Assembly (NCBI GenBank): GCA_032718475.1
Contig: JAUCBJ010004335.1
Location: 1-29,843, forward strand
Length of the DNA stretch: 29,843 nt
Direction: 5' to 3'
Source: Nemertoderma westbladi
Taxonomy: Eukaryota > Xenacoelomorpha > Nemertodermatida > Nemertodermatidae
Shown: in pieces, positions 11,457-19,929 of the stretch
Layout of the letters: each line of letters starts with the position of its first letter
How positions within the stretch are numbered: position 1 is the first letter of the stretch
Notes under the pieces: generated by a model
Database searches by the model: none
Seen by the model: the letters and a program-made list of their open reading frames with translations, nothing else
What the model was told of the DNA's origin: nothing
Position numbers and translations under genes: made by a program

Positions 11457-11629
11457 CGAAGGGGTGGCTTCGAGAACACAGGCCTAATTATTTCAGGCTC
11501 ATCTACTATAGTAGGGAGTCTTTCTATTTTAATTATTTGGTCTGTGGGTTCTGTACTACCTAAGTCTGTGTTAGTTAGTTGCCTTCTAACAGCTGGGGGC
11601 AAATCAGGCAATTTCTGACGGTGGGACAT
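11453..11629 (-). CDS. short gag linker frame
   Basis: This is a 58-codon frame from ATG 11629 (MSHRQKLPDLPPAVRRQLTN) to TGA 11453. It starts just after the stop of the 327-codon frame, and reading back from its ATG it is open and Arg-rich (SRRRRM). It overlaps the Gag core frame at its end in the -1 register. It is best read as a middle segment of one Gag polyprotein whose frame has been broken on both sides. A separate small protein is possible but less likely. Confidence 0.45.
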   Translation of the reverse strand: MSHRQKLPDLPPAVRRQLTNTDLGSTEPTDQIIKIERLPTIVDEPEIIRPVFSKPPLR

Positions 11630-11643
11630 TCTTCTACGTCTGC

Positions 11644-12627
11644 TTAGACGAGATCTATTTCCTCCGCCTTCAGGATCGGTGGTATCGCCTTCATCAGATG
11701 ATGTATATCCCTGTCTTTTGGAGTAGATCGATTCATCATCTGCATATGACTAGCTGTTAACTGTTTATTTATGCAGTCTTGATTCTCTTGAATATTTTCC
11801 AACTCTAGTTGGGTGGTCTCTTCAGACGCTCTTCGTTCTGCTTCTGCCACTGCTATTTTTCTTTCCACTTCTGCCGCTGCCTCTGCTGCTTTTCTTTCCG
11901 CTTCTGCCGCTGCCGCTTTTCTTTCCGCTTCTACTGCTGCAGCTGCCGCTTTTGCCTCTGCCGCTGCCTCTGCCGCTTTTCTTTCCACTTCTGCCACTTT
12001 TCTTTCTGCTTCTGCCGCTGCCACTGCCGCTGCTGCAGTCTTTCTGTCTTCTATACGTTTTTTCTTGACTTGTTCTTCTTGGACTCTAGCGATGCGGAGG
12101 CGTTCATCAAATTTAGCTTGGTTCGCAGCTATCATATCCGCATCGATTGCGTCCAACACAAGCTTGGCTCCTTCACTATTAGGGCGAAGTCCAGACAGCC
12201 GTCTCCTCAACTCTTCGTCACCTACAAATCGTTGATAGTCTGACAGATAGATGTCAATAGCATCCCTCTTATGCGGTTTCTCAGCTGTCGCTTCACTTTC
12301 CACTTGGGAAAAGGTAGCGTCTGTTGATTCTCCATGGGTTGAGCGCTCAGCCAGCCGAGCTGTCCACTGGGCCGTTCCTTGAACCTGGAGACTCACCCGC
12401 TGGAACCAAGTCTTTACTGCAACTTGCAACGACGTGTCTTGTCTTCTTTTCGAAGCTTCCTCAAAGGCCGATAGGATTAGTCTGATTCTTAGAATTCTTT
12501 CTCGAACTTGATAAAGCAGCTCTCCCTGCTCTTGAGGTCCTTGGGGTTGTCGAAACAGTTGTTCCTCTAATCTCTCCAAAGAGCTGAAGAATCTCCCTCT
12601 ACGTATCCTGCTGCCGACCTCTTCCAT
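11644..12627 (-). CDS. Gag middle segment, Ala/Glu coiled coil
   Basis: This open frame has 327 codons. Residues about 165-295 form a long Ala/Glu/Lys/Arg-rich heptad region with repeats of the type AEAERKAAEAAAEVERK, a strong coiled-coil candidate and partly the product of DNA slippage in a GCx-rich tract (11830-12060). The N-terminal 160 residues are helical and rich in Arg and Glu. The frame overlaps the upstream 216-codon frame by 61 bases in the -1 register, and the two read naturally as one chain if the shift occurs in that overlap. The likely role is Gag multimerisation, inferred from position and coiled coil rather than from a named domain. Confidence 0.6.
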   Translation of the reverse strand: MEEVGSRIRRGRFFSSLERLEEQLFRQPQGPQEQGELLYQVRERILRIRLILSAFEEASKRRQDTSLQVAVKTWFQRVSLQVQGTAQWTARLAERSTHGESTDATFSQVESEATAEKPHKRDAIDIYLSDYQRFVGDEELRRRLSGLRPNSEGAKLVLDAIDADMIAANQAKFDERLRIARVQEEQVKKKRIEDRKTAAAAVAAAEAERKVAEVERKAAEAAAEAKAAAAAVEAERKAAAAEAERKAAEAAAEVERKIAVAEAERRASEETTQLELENIQENQDCINKQLTASHMQMMNRSTPKDRDIHHLMKAIPPILKAEEIDLV

Positions 12628-13217
12628 ACAGCTGGATCGCTGGTGTCTTTTGTCACTCCCATCCTGTGTATGTCTTCCCAGGCAGCTTCCGATAAGTCAA
12701 ACGGGAGTCCGGGTCCGGGGAAGTTCCATTGCGACTCGACAATAGACTTCAGTTCTTCCCTTGTGTATCCCGCATAACTATCCTTGGTCGATCGCTTACT
12801 TCTCGCCCAATCAATCTGGTGTTCCTCCACCGCAATCAATACCCTAGTGAGTACGGCTGCAGGAAGGATGAGAAGGGGATCCGAATAAACCGCATCTGCC
12901 ATCTTTGCTCCGCGCTCGGGTGTCAGCTCTACAGTGTCCGCACTACTGGAGCTGTCTGGCCGCTGAGAAATAAGTTCTCGGCTCGAGTGTTGCTGCTGTT
13001 CCGCTGCTTCTTGGTCCCGCTTGACCTGAGCTCGAGTGCCTATGATAGACCTATGGTGTTGGACTAGCCTAGGATCTGATACTACTACTGGAGGGATGAT
13101 CTTTCTTACAGTAGGAGGTGAGTTGAACTTCGGTCTCACACGTTCCACACTCCTGTCTGGGTCACAGATGGTTGTATCTAAGAGACTGTCTGACAGGTTT
13201 TGCTTTGTGTCAGACAT
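12567..13217 (-). CDS. Gag N-terminal segment
   Basis: This 216-codon frame starts at ATG 13217 (MSDTKQNLSDSLLDTT) and is the first sizeable frame after the leader, so it is the probable translation start of gag. The first half is Ser/Gln/Arg-rich and probably disordered. The second half (about residues 105-200) looks folded, with DPLLILPAAVLTRVLIAVEE and WNFPGPGLPFDLSEAAWEDI. I recognise no named domain. It ends at a stop at 12567, inside the overlap with the 327-codon frame. A chain running into that frame would need a -1 shift. Confidence 0.6.
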   Translation of the reverse strand: MSDTKQNLSDSLLDTTICDPDRSVERVRPKFNSPPTVRKIIPPVVVSDPRLVQHHRSIIGTRAQVKRDQEAAEQQQHSSRELISQRPDSSSSADTVELTPERGAKMADAVYSDPLLILPAAVLTRVLIAVEEHQIDWARSKRSTKDSYAGYTREELKSIVESQWNFPGPGLPFDLSEAAWEDIHRMGVTKDTSDPAVWKRSAAGYVEGDSSALWRD

Positions 13218-13354
13218 GTTTCTTTGTACAGTTGAATACCTACTGCTATATTACAGTTAAAGCAAGTCTAGTAATTCAGTATCACCGTTAGCCTAGTAAT
13301 TAATTACTGATATCGTTACTCTATGTAACGTGATATATATACAATATATTAGAG

Positions 13355-13985
13355 TACCGGTATATACTTATAGTATATATAAGTATTATTACAGACTAGG
13401 TTTGTTTCAGAATACCGGTATATAATTTCAGCACAAATATATATAAATATATAATATGCCTATCGTGAATACCGGTATACAGCTTACACTTATAGTATAT
13501 ATAAGTATAATTATTTCAGACTAGATTTGTCACAGAATACTGGTATATAATTTCAGCACAAATATATATAAATATATAATAGGCCTATCGTGAATACCGG
13601 TATACAGCTTACACTTATAGTATATATAAGTATAATTATTACAGACTAGATTTGTCACAGAATACCGGTATATAATTTCAGCACAAATATATATAAATAT
13701 ATAATAGGCCTATCGTGAATACCGGTATACAGCTTACACTTATAGTATATATAAGTATAATTATTACAGACTAGATTTGTCACAGAATACCAGTATATAA
13801 TTTCAGCACAAATATATATAAATATATAATAGGCCTATCGTGAATACCGGTATACAGCTTACACTTATAGTATATATAAGTATAATTATGGACTAGAATT
13901 AATTACAGAATACCGGTATATAATTTCAGCCTAAATTTATAGAAATAAATATAATAAGCCTATCGTAAATACCGGTATGTCAATT
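13355..13985. repeat. 125-bp tandem repeat, five copies, in the leader
   Basis: The marker TATAATTTCAG occurs at 13421, 13546, 13671, 13796 and 13919, giving a period of 125, 125, 125 and 123 bp. Each unit contains two ACCGGTAT-type palindromes, a TAGGCCTATCG phrase and a hairpin core ACTTATA-GTATA-TATAAGT. The outermost copies are more diverged than the middle three, as expected if the array grew by unequal exchange or slippage from inside. Confidence 0.92.
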
Positions 13986-14932
13986 ATTTTAGAATAATTG
14001 AATTTCTGAAATTTAGGGGTTACTTGGTTATCTTACTTTACCTTATTACCATTATTTAAGCAGTAGTCCAACTGATATTAAGACCTAATTGTTGTATGAC
14101 AGGCCTACTATTTATAAATCGGTTTGAGTTGATTTATAATATATATATACCCGTATAATGGGTTTTGTCAATATTTGAAATAAATGTTATTATTTCTGGG
14201 AAGGAGTCACTACACAGAAGCTGTGCGCTCTCAGTGAAGTGCTACTTGTTGGACACAAAAACAAATAATTCTAATTTACCTAAGTTACTTAATACTACAA
14301 ATTACTTACAATTCGGGGTGAGATTACAATCTCTAAATAAACACAAAAATTACACGTACGAATTTTTAGGGTAATTTTACAAGAAGTCTACAAACCAGCC
14401 TAACAAAGGGTTAGAATATCTGGTTATTACAAACAGACAGGATACTACGGTATTTGAAAATAACAAAGCAGTAGTAAATATACTGCGTTGTCCAGATAGG
14501 AAAAATACCACCGTCTGATGACTTATAGCCGTAAGGCTATAAGTACTACGTTATGTATCACGGAGTGTTCCTACCTAGAAGTTAATTACCACGGTCTACC
14601 AGAACTAACGTGCCTATTAACCACTTTACAACACAAATATACTGCCTAGACACTAATTACCTTCGGAAAGCACTGTACACTAAACCCTAAATTAGGTACA
14701 AGTACTTATACAACAAATAACTAGCAGTTAGAAATACTTGTACAGCTAAAAGAACCACGGTATCTGCTGGAGTGACCGGGGCACAAAATCACCAGTCTTT
14801 ACCTACGCCAAGCAGCCCTGATGTAGTAACGGGGTTAATTTAACTATAACGGTATGTATAACAAGCACAATTACTGTAGGAATAAACTTGGGGTTGTGAA
14901 TGTTGCGAATAATCGCATAAACTCTGAATAAT

Positions 14933-15504
14933 AAATATTACGCTACGCGTACAGACTACTCAAACAAAATACAGACCAAACGCTGGCAGACTACTATCAA
15001 GCCCAAACAAACTACAGTATATGCAGACTCCGAAATGGTTAGTTAGTATGCGTTCTAACCGAGTAGTACGACTTATTCTTTCAGGGGGATTTACCTCACA
15101 GCACTGGAAGCCCCTACGTTCCTAACTAGTACTTTATCGGACATACACTCTACACACACCGCAATCTCTTCAAACCTAACAACAGCCAGACAACAATCCA
15201 GCCTACAAATTATCTAAATAAGAAATATTACGCTACCCGTACAGACTACACAAATAAATACAGACCAAACGCTGGCAGACTACTATCAAGCCTAAACAAT
15301 CTACAGTATATGCAGACTCCGAAATGGTTAGTTAGTATGCGTTCTAACCGAGTAGTATGACTTATTCTTTCAGGGGGATTTACCTCACAGCACTGGAAGC
15401 CCCTACGTTCCTAACTAGTACTTTATCGGACATACACTCTACACACACCGCAATCTCTTCAGACTTAACAACAGTCAGACAACAGTCCAGCCTACAAATT
15501 ATCT
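14933..15504. repeat. direct repeat, two copies, about 290-bp period
   Basis: Copy one is 14933-15215 and copy two 15223-15504. Both start AAATATTACGCTAC and end CTACAAATTATCT. They differ by a few substitutions and one 1-bp indel. They lie next to the 5' LTR in the leader of the retrotransposon and hold no recognisable coding content. Confidence 0.9.
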
Positions 15505-15790
15505 GTACAATCTGAGCAGGCTTACACGTCTTCTGCTCAATATTAACCTACAAATAAATAAAACTGACAGAAATAGGCCTAAGTAAAATCCCAATAAAAA
15601 CCAGGCGTCCCCGATTACTTATTAAGACCTACCGGTATATAATTATCAAAATCGATTAATACTACTGTACCTGTACTGCTGTAAGTACCGGTTCGGGTAG
15701 TTAGGCAGTCAGGCCTACTAGTTACCGGTCGACCGGTACTTTAGACTGTATTTATTGCCTACACTGCAATCAGAACTCAATAACTGTTAT

Positions 15791-16984
15791 TGTTCGCGCT
15801 TTTAGACCTTTAGCAGTTTAACCTGCCAAATTTAGATGTCTTCTAGGTTATAAATCGACTTTAGCCTATGACGAGTATTTGTTACACTACATTAGCCGAA
15901 GCCAGTCTATGCGCGACCATTCACCCCCTGGATATACCCGGGAGACTGGATTCGGAAGCTTGACCTTATTGCGGTGTAGGCCTACTGTATTATTCGACTG
16001 ATCGTTAATATATAATTTCTGACAAATATTATTCACTTTCGGAAAATATCAACAGTTCCTTTAGGACGTGGCGCTCTAAATATGTAAACAGAGTTATGAC
16101 TTACACTAGACACAACGGGATGGCTATGGATTCACGTATAAAGCGCATTCTTTAGGAGATGCTTTGTTATCAGTCACAATCATGCACACTACCGCACAAT
16201 ACTGCACACCGATCTGCCGACCTTCCCTAATTTTAGTCACATATAAAGAGAACAGCAACCGACACATGTAGTGCCTATGAAATAGCATTAGATTCACTCC
16301 AAACCAATATAATGTAAGTCGCAATTGTTATATGTAACCGGTCTCTTACCTTCAGTATATCAAGAAGATTGGGGGTTTTATGATTATTTATCGAGTTTAT
16401 CCAAATATAATAATATTCCATCAACTGATATAATTAATAACCGACAGTAAATAGCAGTAAAAATGTGGTGTTTGTAGTTGACAATATGATTTGCATTGAT
16501 ATGCAGTGTGTTGAGTTAATATGGTTTGATTTGATAACAGTTATACGTTTCTATGACCAAAGCCTACTAATGTTTGGCTAAAGTCTGAAACTTCCACAGA
16601 AGTACAGAAGAATCCTAAGCCGGTGTTCTGGGCTTAGAAAGATACACACACTGAATTGCATGAGTTTCTGTATACAATCTCCAGCACAGAGTGAAAACCG
16701 CTCTGATTGGTCGACCGAACAAAGAACGAACAAAGAACAAAGAAAAAGTTACACATGGACACAGCTGATAGATGTCGTCATCGGAGTTCCGATGTTTAGA
16801 GTATTTGGCTTATTGCGACATAAAATCGATAGTTATGTCCGCTAAAGTACACATACAGAAGAAATGGCTTTTTATGTCCACTAAAACTCCGGTACAGCAA
16901 GGAAACGGCTTTTTATGCCCGTTAAAACAACTACAGAGTACTTTGCGGGGAAAATAACCAGCTAATTCCGCAAAAGCCTTTACA
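15791..16984 (-). repeat. right LTR (5' LTR of minus-strand element)
   Basis: This is 1194 bp and pairs with 5842-7037. It ends TTTACA and is followed immediately by the 5-bp TSD AAAGG at 16985-16989. As the upstream LTR for the minus-strand genes it should hold the promoter. Two CATAAAAAGCC motifs in its first 120 transcribed-sense bases are the only candidates I see. Confidence 0.93.
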
Positions 16985-17034
16985 AAAGGAGTTGAATGGG
17001 GCTTCGTTAAAGGAGGAGTATGTATAATAATCTG

Positions 17035-17187
17035 AACGTCCCGAAATTAATTTATGGACGTCCCGAACTTAACTATATGGACGTCCCGAAATTAACTTAT
17101 GGACGTCCCGAAATTAATCTATCATCCAATCAGAATCGTAATGAAATAACTAATTAATGGACGTCCATAAATTAATTTCGGGATGTT
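17035..17187. repeat. small hairpin repeat (GGACGTCCCGAAATTAA units)
   Basis: Four direct copies of GGACGTCCCGAAATTAA-type units occur with a 22-23 bp period at about 17035-17118. A 29-base arm at 17035-17063 is repeated inverted at 17159-17187 with one mismatch, leaving a loop of 95 bases. The unit itself contains the palindrome GGACGTCC. This may be a small inverted-repeat transposon or a foldback repeat. No clear TSD was found. The flanks from 16990 to 17480 are otherwise AT-rich and featureless. Confidence 0.7.
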
Positions 17188-17481
17188 AATTTCGGAAATT
17201 AATTTCAATAATATTTTTTTTATAATAAAAATTTTTTTAAATATTTTTTTACAATGTATAATTCGCGGACACTGCGGGGTGACTACAAAACAAAGACCCA
17301 ATTATAAAGACCTGCATAATCTTGTTACATGTGTTAACTTTCTGTTTATAGTTTGTTTTGTTAATAATTATTATTAATAATGACTTCTGGTGCAATACAA
17401 CAAATATATCTAGTAGTCCAATCGCGTGTATGCAATGTCGAATACCACACATAAATTTGAAAGATATATGAATATTCACCA

Positions 17482-17640
17482 TTAAACTCTACTGCTGCCA
17501 TGGTATTGGTGTACATAGCCAGCCATAAGGAAACAAAGCATAATGGTGCTGCAGCCCAGTTTTGCTAGTTTTATAAAGAGTTTGCGTCTGATGATTGTGT
17601 TAAAGGCAGCAGTGAAGTCTGTAAGGATTATACACCCATA
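17482..17640 (-). pseudogene. non-LTR reverse transcriptase fragment
   Basis: On the minus strand the frame reads IILTDFTAAFNTIIRRKLF, then KLAKLGCS, and reaches a stop at 17482. This matches motif A of non-LTR retrotransposon reverse transcriptases, whose first Asp binds the catalytic metal, followed by the helix that usually ends in KLxxLG. The second motif residue is Asn where most families have Asp. Only about 50 codons are recognisable. The polymerase YxDD motif is missing, so it is a dead remnant. At its upstream end the frame is cut by the 33-bp palindrome. Skipping the palindrome plus one TSD copy (41 bp) keeps the frame open for some 30 further codons. Confidence 0.55.
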
Positions 17641-17682
17641 CCAAGGACTACTATACTGAGTATAGTAGTCCTTGACCCATAC
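17634..17682. mobile_element. 33-bp palindrome with 8-bp TSD: probable P-type excision footprint
   Basis: The palindrome occupies 17642-17674, with arms CAAGGACTACTATACT and AGTATAGTAGTCCTTG around a single G. It is flanked exactly by ACCCATAC at 17634-17641 and 17675-17682. The arm plus the central G is 17 nt, the stagger known for P-element transposase. Drosophila P excision leaves up to 17 nt of each terminus between the two 8-bp TSD copies. The arm matches the first 16 bases of the intact P-like element at 19516 (CATAGCCTACTATATT) at 12 of 16 positions, including the run CTACTATA. A miniature palindromic insertion is the alternative. Confidence 0.7.
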
Positions 17683-17895
17683 CCATAAGGATTTTTTTTT
17701 ATTTCCTTGCTATGTCCATCAATAGGCGGATTGTTAGCACAGTCAGACAGTACTGCAGTACAGGTACAGCATAGTACAGGACAGGTACATGATTTGGAAA
17801 AACTGTATCTTCCATCAACACAAGGCCATCTACAGATCTAAACAACGTTGTTTTGATGGCCTTGCATCAACAACAACACTGCAACAGTGAAACCA
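17683..17895. other. unassigned spacer
   Basis: This is a short spacer between the footprint and the Mutator-like element. It contains CAACGTTGTTTTGATGGCC-like inverted bits around 17820-17870 and several CAGTACAGGTAC phrases. No gene is supported. Confidence 0.4.
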
Positions 17896-17929
17896 CCATT
17901 GTGTGGTACGTACTAAAAGGTAGAACGAT

Positions 17930-18043
17930 CTATAACGGGGTATACTGGTATAACGACCTATACAGCTATAAGTGGGCTATAACGATCTATAACGGGCTAT
18001 AACTTCCTATAAACAAGCTATAACCACCTATAACGAGCTATAA
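17930..18043. promoter_or_regulatory. phased CTATAA array in left TIR
   Basis: CTATA(A/C) starts at 17930, 17958, 17966, 17977, 17987, 17997, 18007, 18018, 18028 and 18038, with a GTATAA at 17948. The spacing is mostly 10-11 bp, one helical turn. The mirror array lies at 19414-19490. Such phasing suggests transposase-binding sites on one DNA face or intrinsic curvature; the function is inferred. Confidence 0.55.
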
Positions 18044-19413
18044 TATGAAAATTCACATTAAAAAACGCGCCTTGGGTGTGTTTAACTTTTGGAGTAACAC
18101 GGTGGTCTTGAAAAATACCGCAGGTTAAAAATTAGGGTTGGCCTATCTGCCTGTCTGCCTATGCCTAATTGATACTGGTAAGTTTTTTTTATTGGCCTAT
18201 ATTGCTCACTACCAGGTTGGAATTCATGCATGAGCGCGCAGGTACGCTTTGTTGTTTTGAAATCACCGCGCACCTGAAATTGGCTCGTCGCGCACCTCAT
18301 CATATGTCATAATCCAAACAAAATCGCGCAGCTCATGTCATGCATATCTCAAAAAATCGCACAGTTCATAAGAACAATTTTACATTCCTATTTTACAAGT
18401 TTGAGCGTTTTAAGCTTATCTTTACGTCTGTCTGTCTGTACGTTGAATCTAGGCTTACATAATAAATGTAATTTTTGCAACATCAAAATTGTTAATATTA
18501 AAAAATATTTTTTTAATCCACTACTATGGTGGCCCATCGGGCTCACAGCTTTTATAACAGAAAATATTATTTTAGATTACAAACAAAACATGTACCGGTA
18601 ATTTCAAAAAAACGAATATTGAAATAGGTACCAGTCTGCCAATAATACTTTGTATAGGCCTACCTAACAATTAGGCTTAAACATACAGTTGGCTTATAAT
18701 TAAGTCATACTTATAATACATTGTTACTTTCTGACTTTACCTGTTTACTAACGTAACATCGGCATAGCATAGACCTAATAACAATACAACAATAGAGTAC
18801 TGTAGTTAAAATAAATAGACAAATTCAGCTCCGGTTGCCGGTATTACAGTATTATGGTGAAGTGATTTGACTGTTTGAAGAATTGGAAATGAGAAAGCAA
18901 TGCGAGCGGAGCGAGCGAAATTTTTTTGTGCATTTTCGTGATTTCAATTAATTTGTGGTGCGCATCAGAGGCAGAGCTGCGCGCTGAGGCGCAACGCGCA
19001 CCTGTCTCACACCCGAACGCGCACCTGTCTCACCCAAACGCACAACGCGCATCTGGTTTGCGGTCATTCGCGCAGGTACGCGTCCGAGTTTTGCAGCATG
19101 AATTCCAACCTGGGCTCACTATATTCCTGTATTCTATATCGACCAGAAGCTGACAGCGAATAGCAGGCGCAGGATGGAGAATAGACAGAGAGATGGGAGA
19201 CCTCTCCACTTTTGCACTGTCTGATAGTCCTGTAGTCTAGTCAGATAATGCAGTAGTGACATGCTGACTAATGCAGTAATGACTGATTTCGTGATATCAC
19301 AAAGATGAAAAGCATTATGAACTAAAAAACCAAATTGCGTAATTAAATTACTGACTGACTGACTAGGAAAATAAATGCATTTAAAATATGTTTTTTTATT
19401 GTAAATTTTCAGA

Positions 19414-19490
19414 TTATAGCTCGTTATAGGTGGTTATAGCTTTGTTATAGGAAGTTATAGCCCGTTATAGATCGTTATAGCCCGTTATAG
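19414..19490. promoter_or_regulatory. phased TTATAG array in right TIR
   Basis: TTATAG starts at 19414, 19424, 19434, 19445, 19455, 19465, 19475 and 19485: seven intervals, six of 10 bp and one of 11. This is the inverted counterpart of the left-TIR array. The left arm has about 40 extra bases with more degenerate sites. Confidence 0.6.
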
Positions 19491-19515
19491 ATCGTTCTAC
19501 CTTTTAGTACGTACC

Positions 19516-19575
19516 CATAGCCTACTATATTACAGGCCATGCCAACGTGCAGGTCGATTCTGACTTGGCGGCCGA
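19516..19575. repeat. left TIR of P-like transposon
   Basis: This is a 60-base terminal inverted repeat paired with 22945-23005. The left end also has a local inverted repeat, CAGGTCG at 19550-19556 and CGACCTG at 19573-19579, that the right end lacks. The two ends are therefore not functionally identical, as is known for the asymmetrical ends of Drosophila P. Confidence 0.9.
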
Positions 19576-19794
19576 CCTGTAATAACCTACCTATACTATT
19601 ATTGGTGGTGTCATCATCACAAAACCTGATAACTATGCATTAAATACGTTTTCCGTAGGATGCATGCATACGTTATGAAACTTTAATTAAACTTTATGTC
19701 ATTTATTACAGTTTGTCTGTTAATCTGCTGGATTATAATTAATTGAAATTGGTCTTATTTAAAAATCACATCCATTGGTTCCCTAGAATAAAAA

Positions 19795-19800
19795 TTTATT
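19795..19800 (-). terminator. candidate poly(A) signal of the transposase
   Basis: AATAAA on the minus strand lies about 210 bases after the transposase stop and inside the transposon. It is the only such hexamer I noted in the 3' region on this strand. Confidence 0.4.
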
Positions 19801-19929
19801 ATAAATTTTCTTTGTTAAGCAGCACTTTAAATTTAGGGTGATAACTTTACACTTATGGTGTTACTTTATACTTAGCCTGATAACTTCACACTTAACGTAA
19901 TTAACTTTACTGTATGGCAATAAATAAAA

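Larger units (their letters stand above)
8201..11550 (-). repeat. 1674-bp tandem duplication inside gag
   Basis: Bases 8201-9874 are repeated at 9877-11550, an offset of 1676. The copies are joined by a 2-bp filler GG at 9875-9876. I count about eight substitutions between them, roughly 0.5%, and no indels. That is about half the LTR-LTR divergence, so the duplication probably arose after the element inserted. The junction has no long homology, which favours end joining or template switching. Confidence 0.93.
13218..15790 (-). other. long retrotransposon leader, non-coding
   Basis: About 2.6 kb lies between the 5' LTR and gag, far longer than the usual leader of a few hundred bases. It contains the 5x125-bp tandem array and the roughly 290-bp direct repeat listed separately. 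Between them (13990-14930) the DNA is AT-rich with a hairpin at 14521-14544 (arms ACTTATAGCC/GGCTATAAGT). A perfect 16-bp palindrome TACCGGTCGACCGGTA lies at 15723-15738, about 50 bases from the LTR. No protein is supported. Confidence 0.65.
5842..16984 (-). mobile_element. complete LTR retrotransposon, BEL/Pao-like Gag, no pol
   Basis: The element is bounded by direct LTRs at 5842-7037 and 15791-16984. Each LTR begins TGTTCG and ends TTTACA on the plus strand. The 5-bp TSD AAAGG lies at 5837-5841 and 16985-16989, so both ends are intact. Genes read on the minus strand, so the right LTR is the 5' LTR. In transcription order there is a leader of about 2.6 kb with tandem repeats, then gag in several frames, a tandem copy of the gag 3' half, and decayed ORFs next to the 3' LTR. 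I see no protease, reverse transcriptase, RNase H or integrase, so the element probably depended on an autonomous relative. No TGG-type primer-binding site follows the 5' LTR. The bases before the 3' LTR are only modestly purine-rich (CTGGGAGCGG). The BEL/Pao assignment rests on a DUF1759-like Gag segment and the 5-bp TSD. Confidence 0.88.
17905..19515. mobile_element. non-autonomous Mutator-like TIR element
   Basis: The original element spans 1611 bp, with terminal inverted repeats at about 17905-18065 and 19391-19515. Both outer ends are GGTACGTACTAAAAGG and the outer 35 bases are identical. The 9-bp TSD CCATTGTGT lies at 17896-17904 and, after removal of the later P-like insertion, at 23014-23022. 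Long TIRs starting GG with a 9-bp TSD fit Mutator-like elements. Both arms carry arrays of CTATAA at about 10-bp spacing. An inner inverted pair of 18 bp (18212-18229 and 19096-19113) lies in the interior, together with several CGCGCACCTG/CAGGTGCG-type motifs. No transposase is encoded and the longest frames (under 90 codons) are unsupported. Confidence 0.85.

Noticed and set aside
11809-12243. Plus-strand Cys/Phe-rich and Ala/Ser-rich frames opposite the gag coiled coil
   Set aside because: They are antisense shadows of the Ala/Glu/Lys codon repeats on the minus strand.
14521-14544. ACTTATAGCC/GGCTATAAGT hairpin as a micro-insertion
   Set aside because: Flanks GTCTGATG and ACTACGTT are not repeats of each other.
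15740-15790. tRNA primer-binding site next to the 5' LTR
   Set aside because: The minus-strand bases after the LTR (ATAACAGTTATTGAG) contain no TGG start. No tRNA match can be claimed.
18335-18601. 88-codon frame inside the Mutator-like element as a transposase remnant
   Set aside because: Low-complexity, Ile/Asn/Ser-rich translation with no transposase motif.
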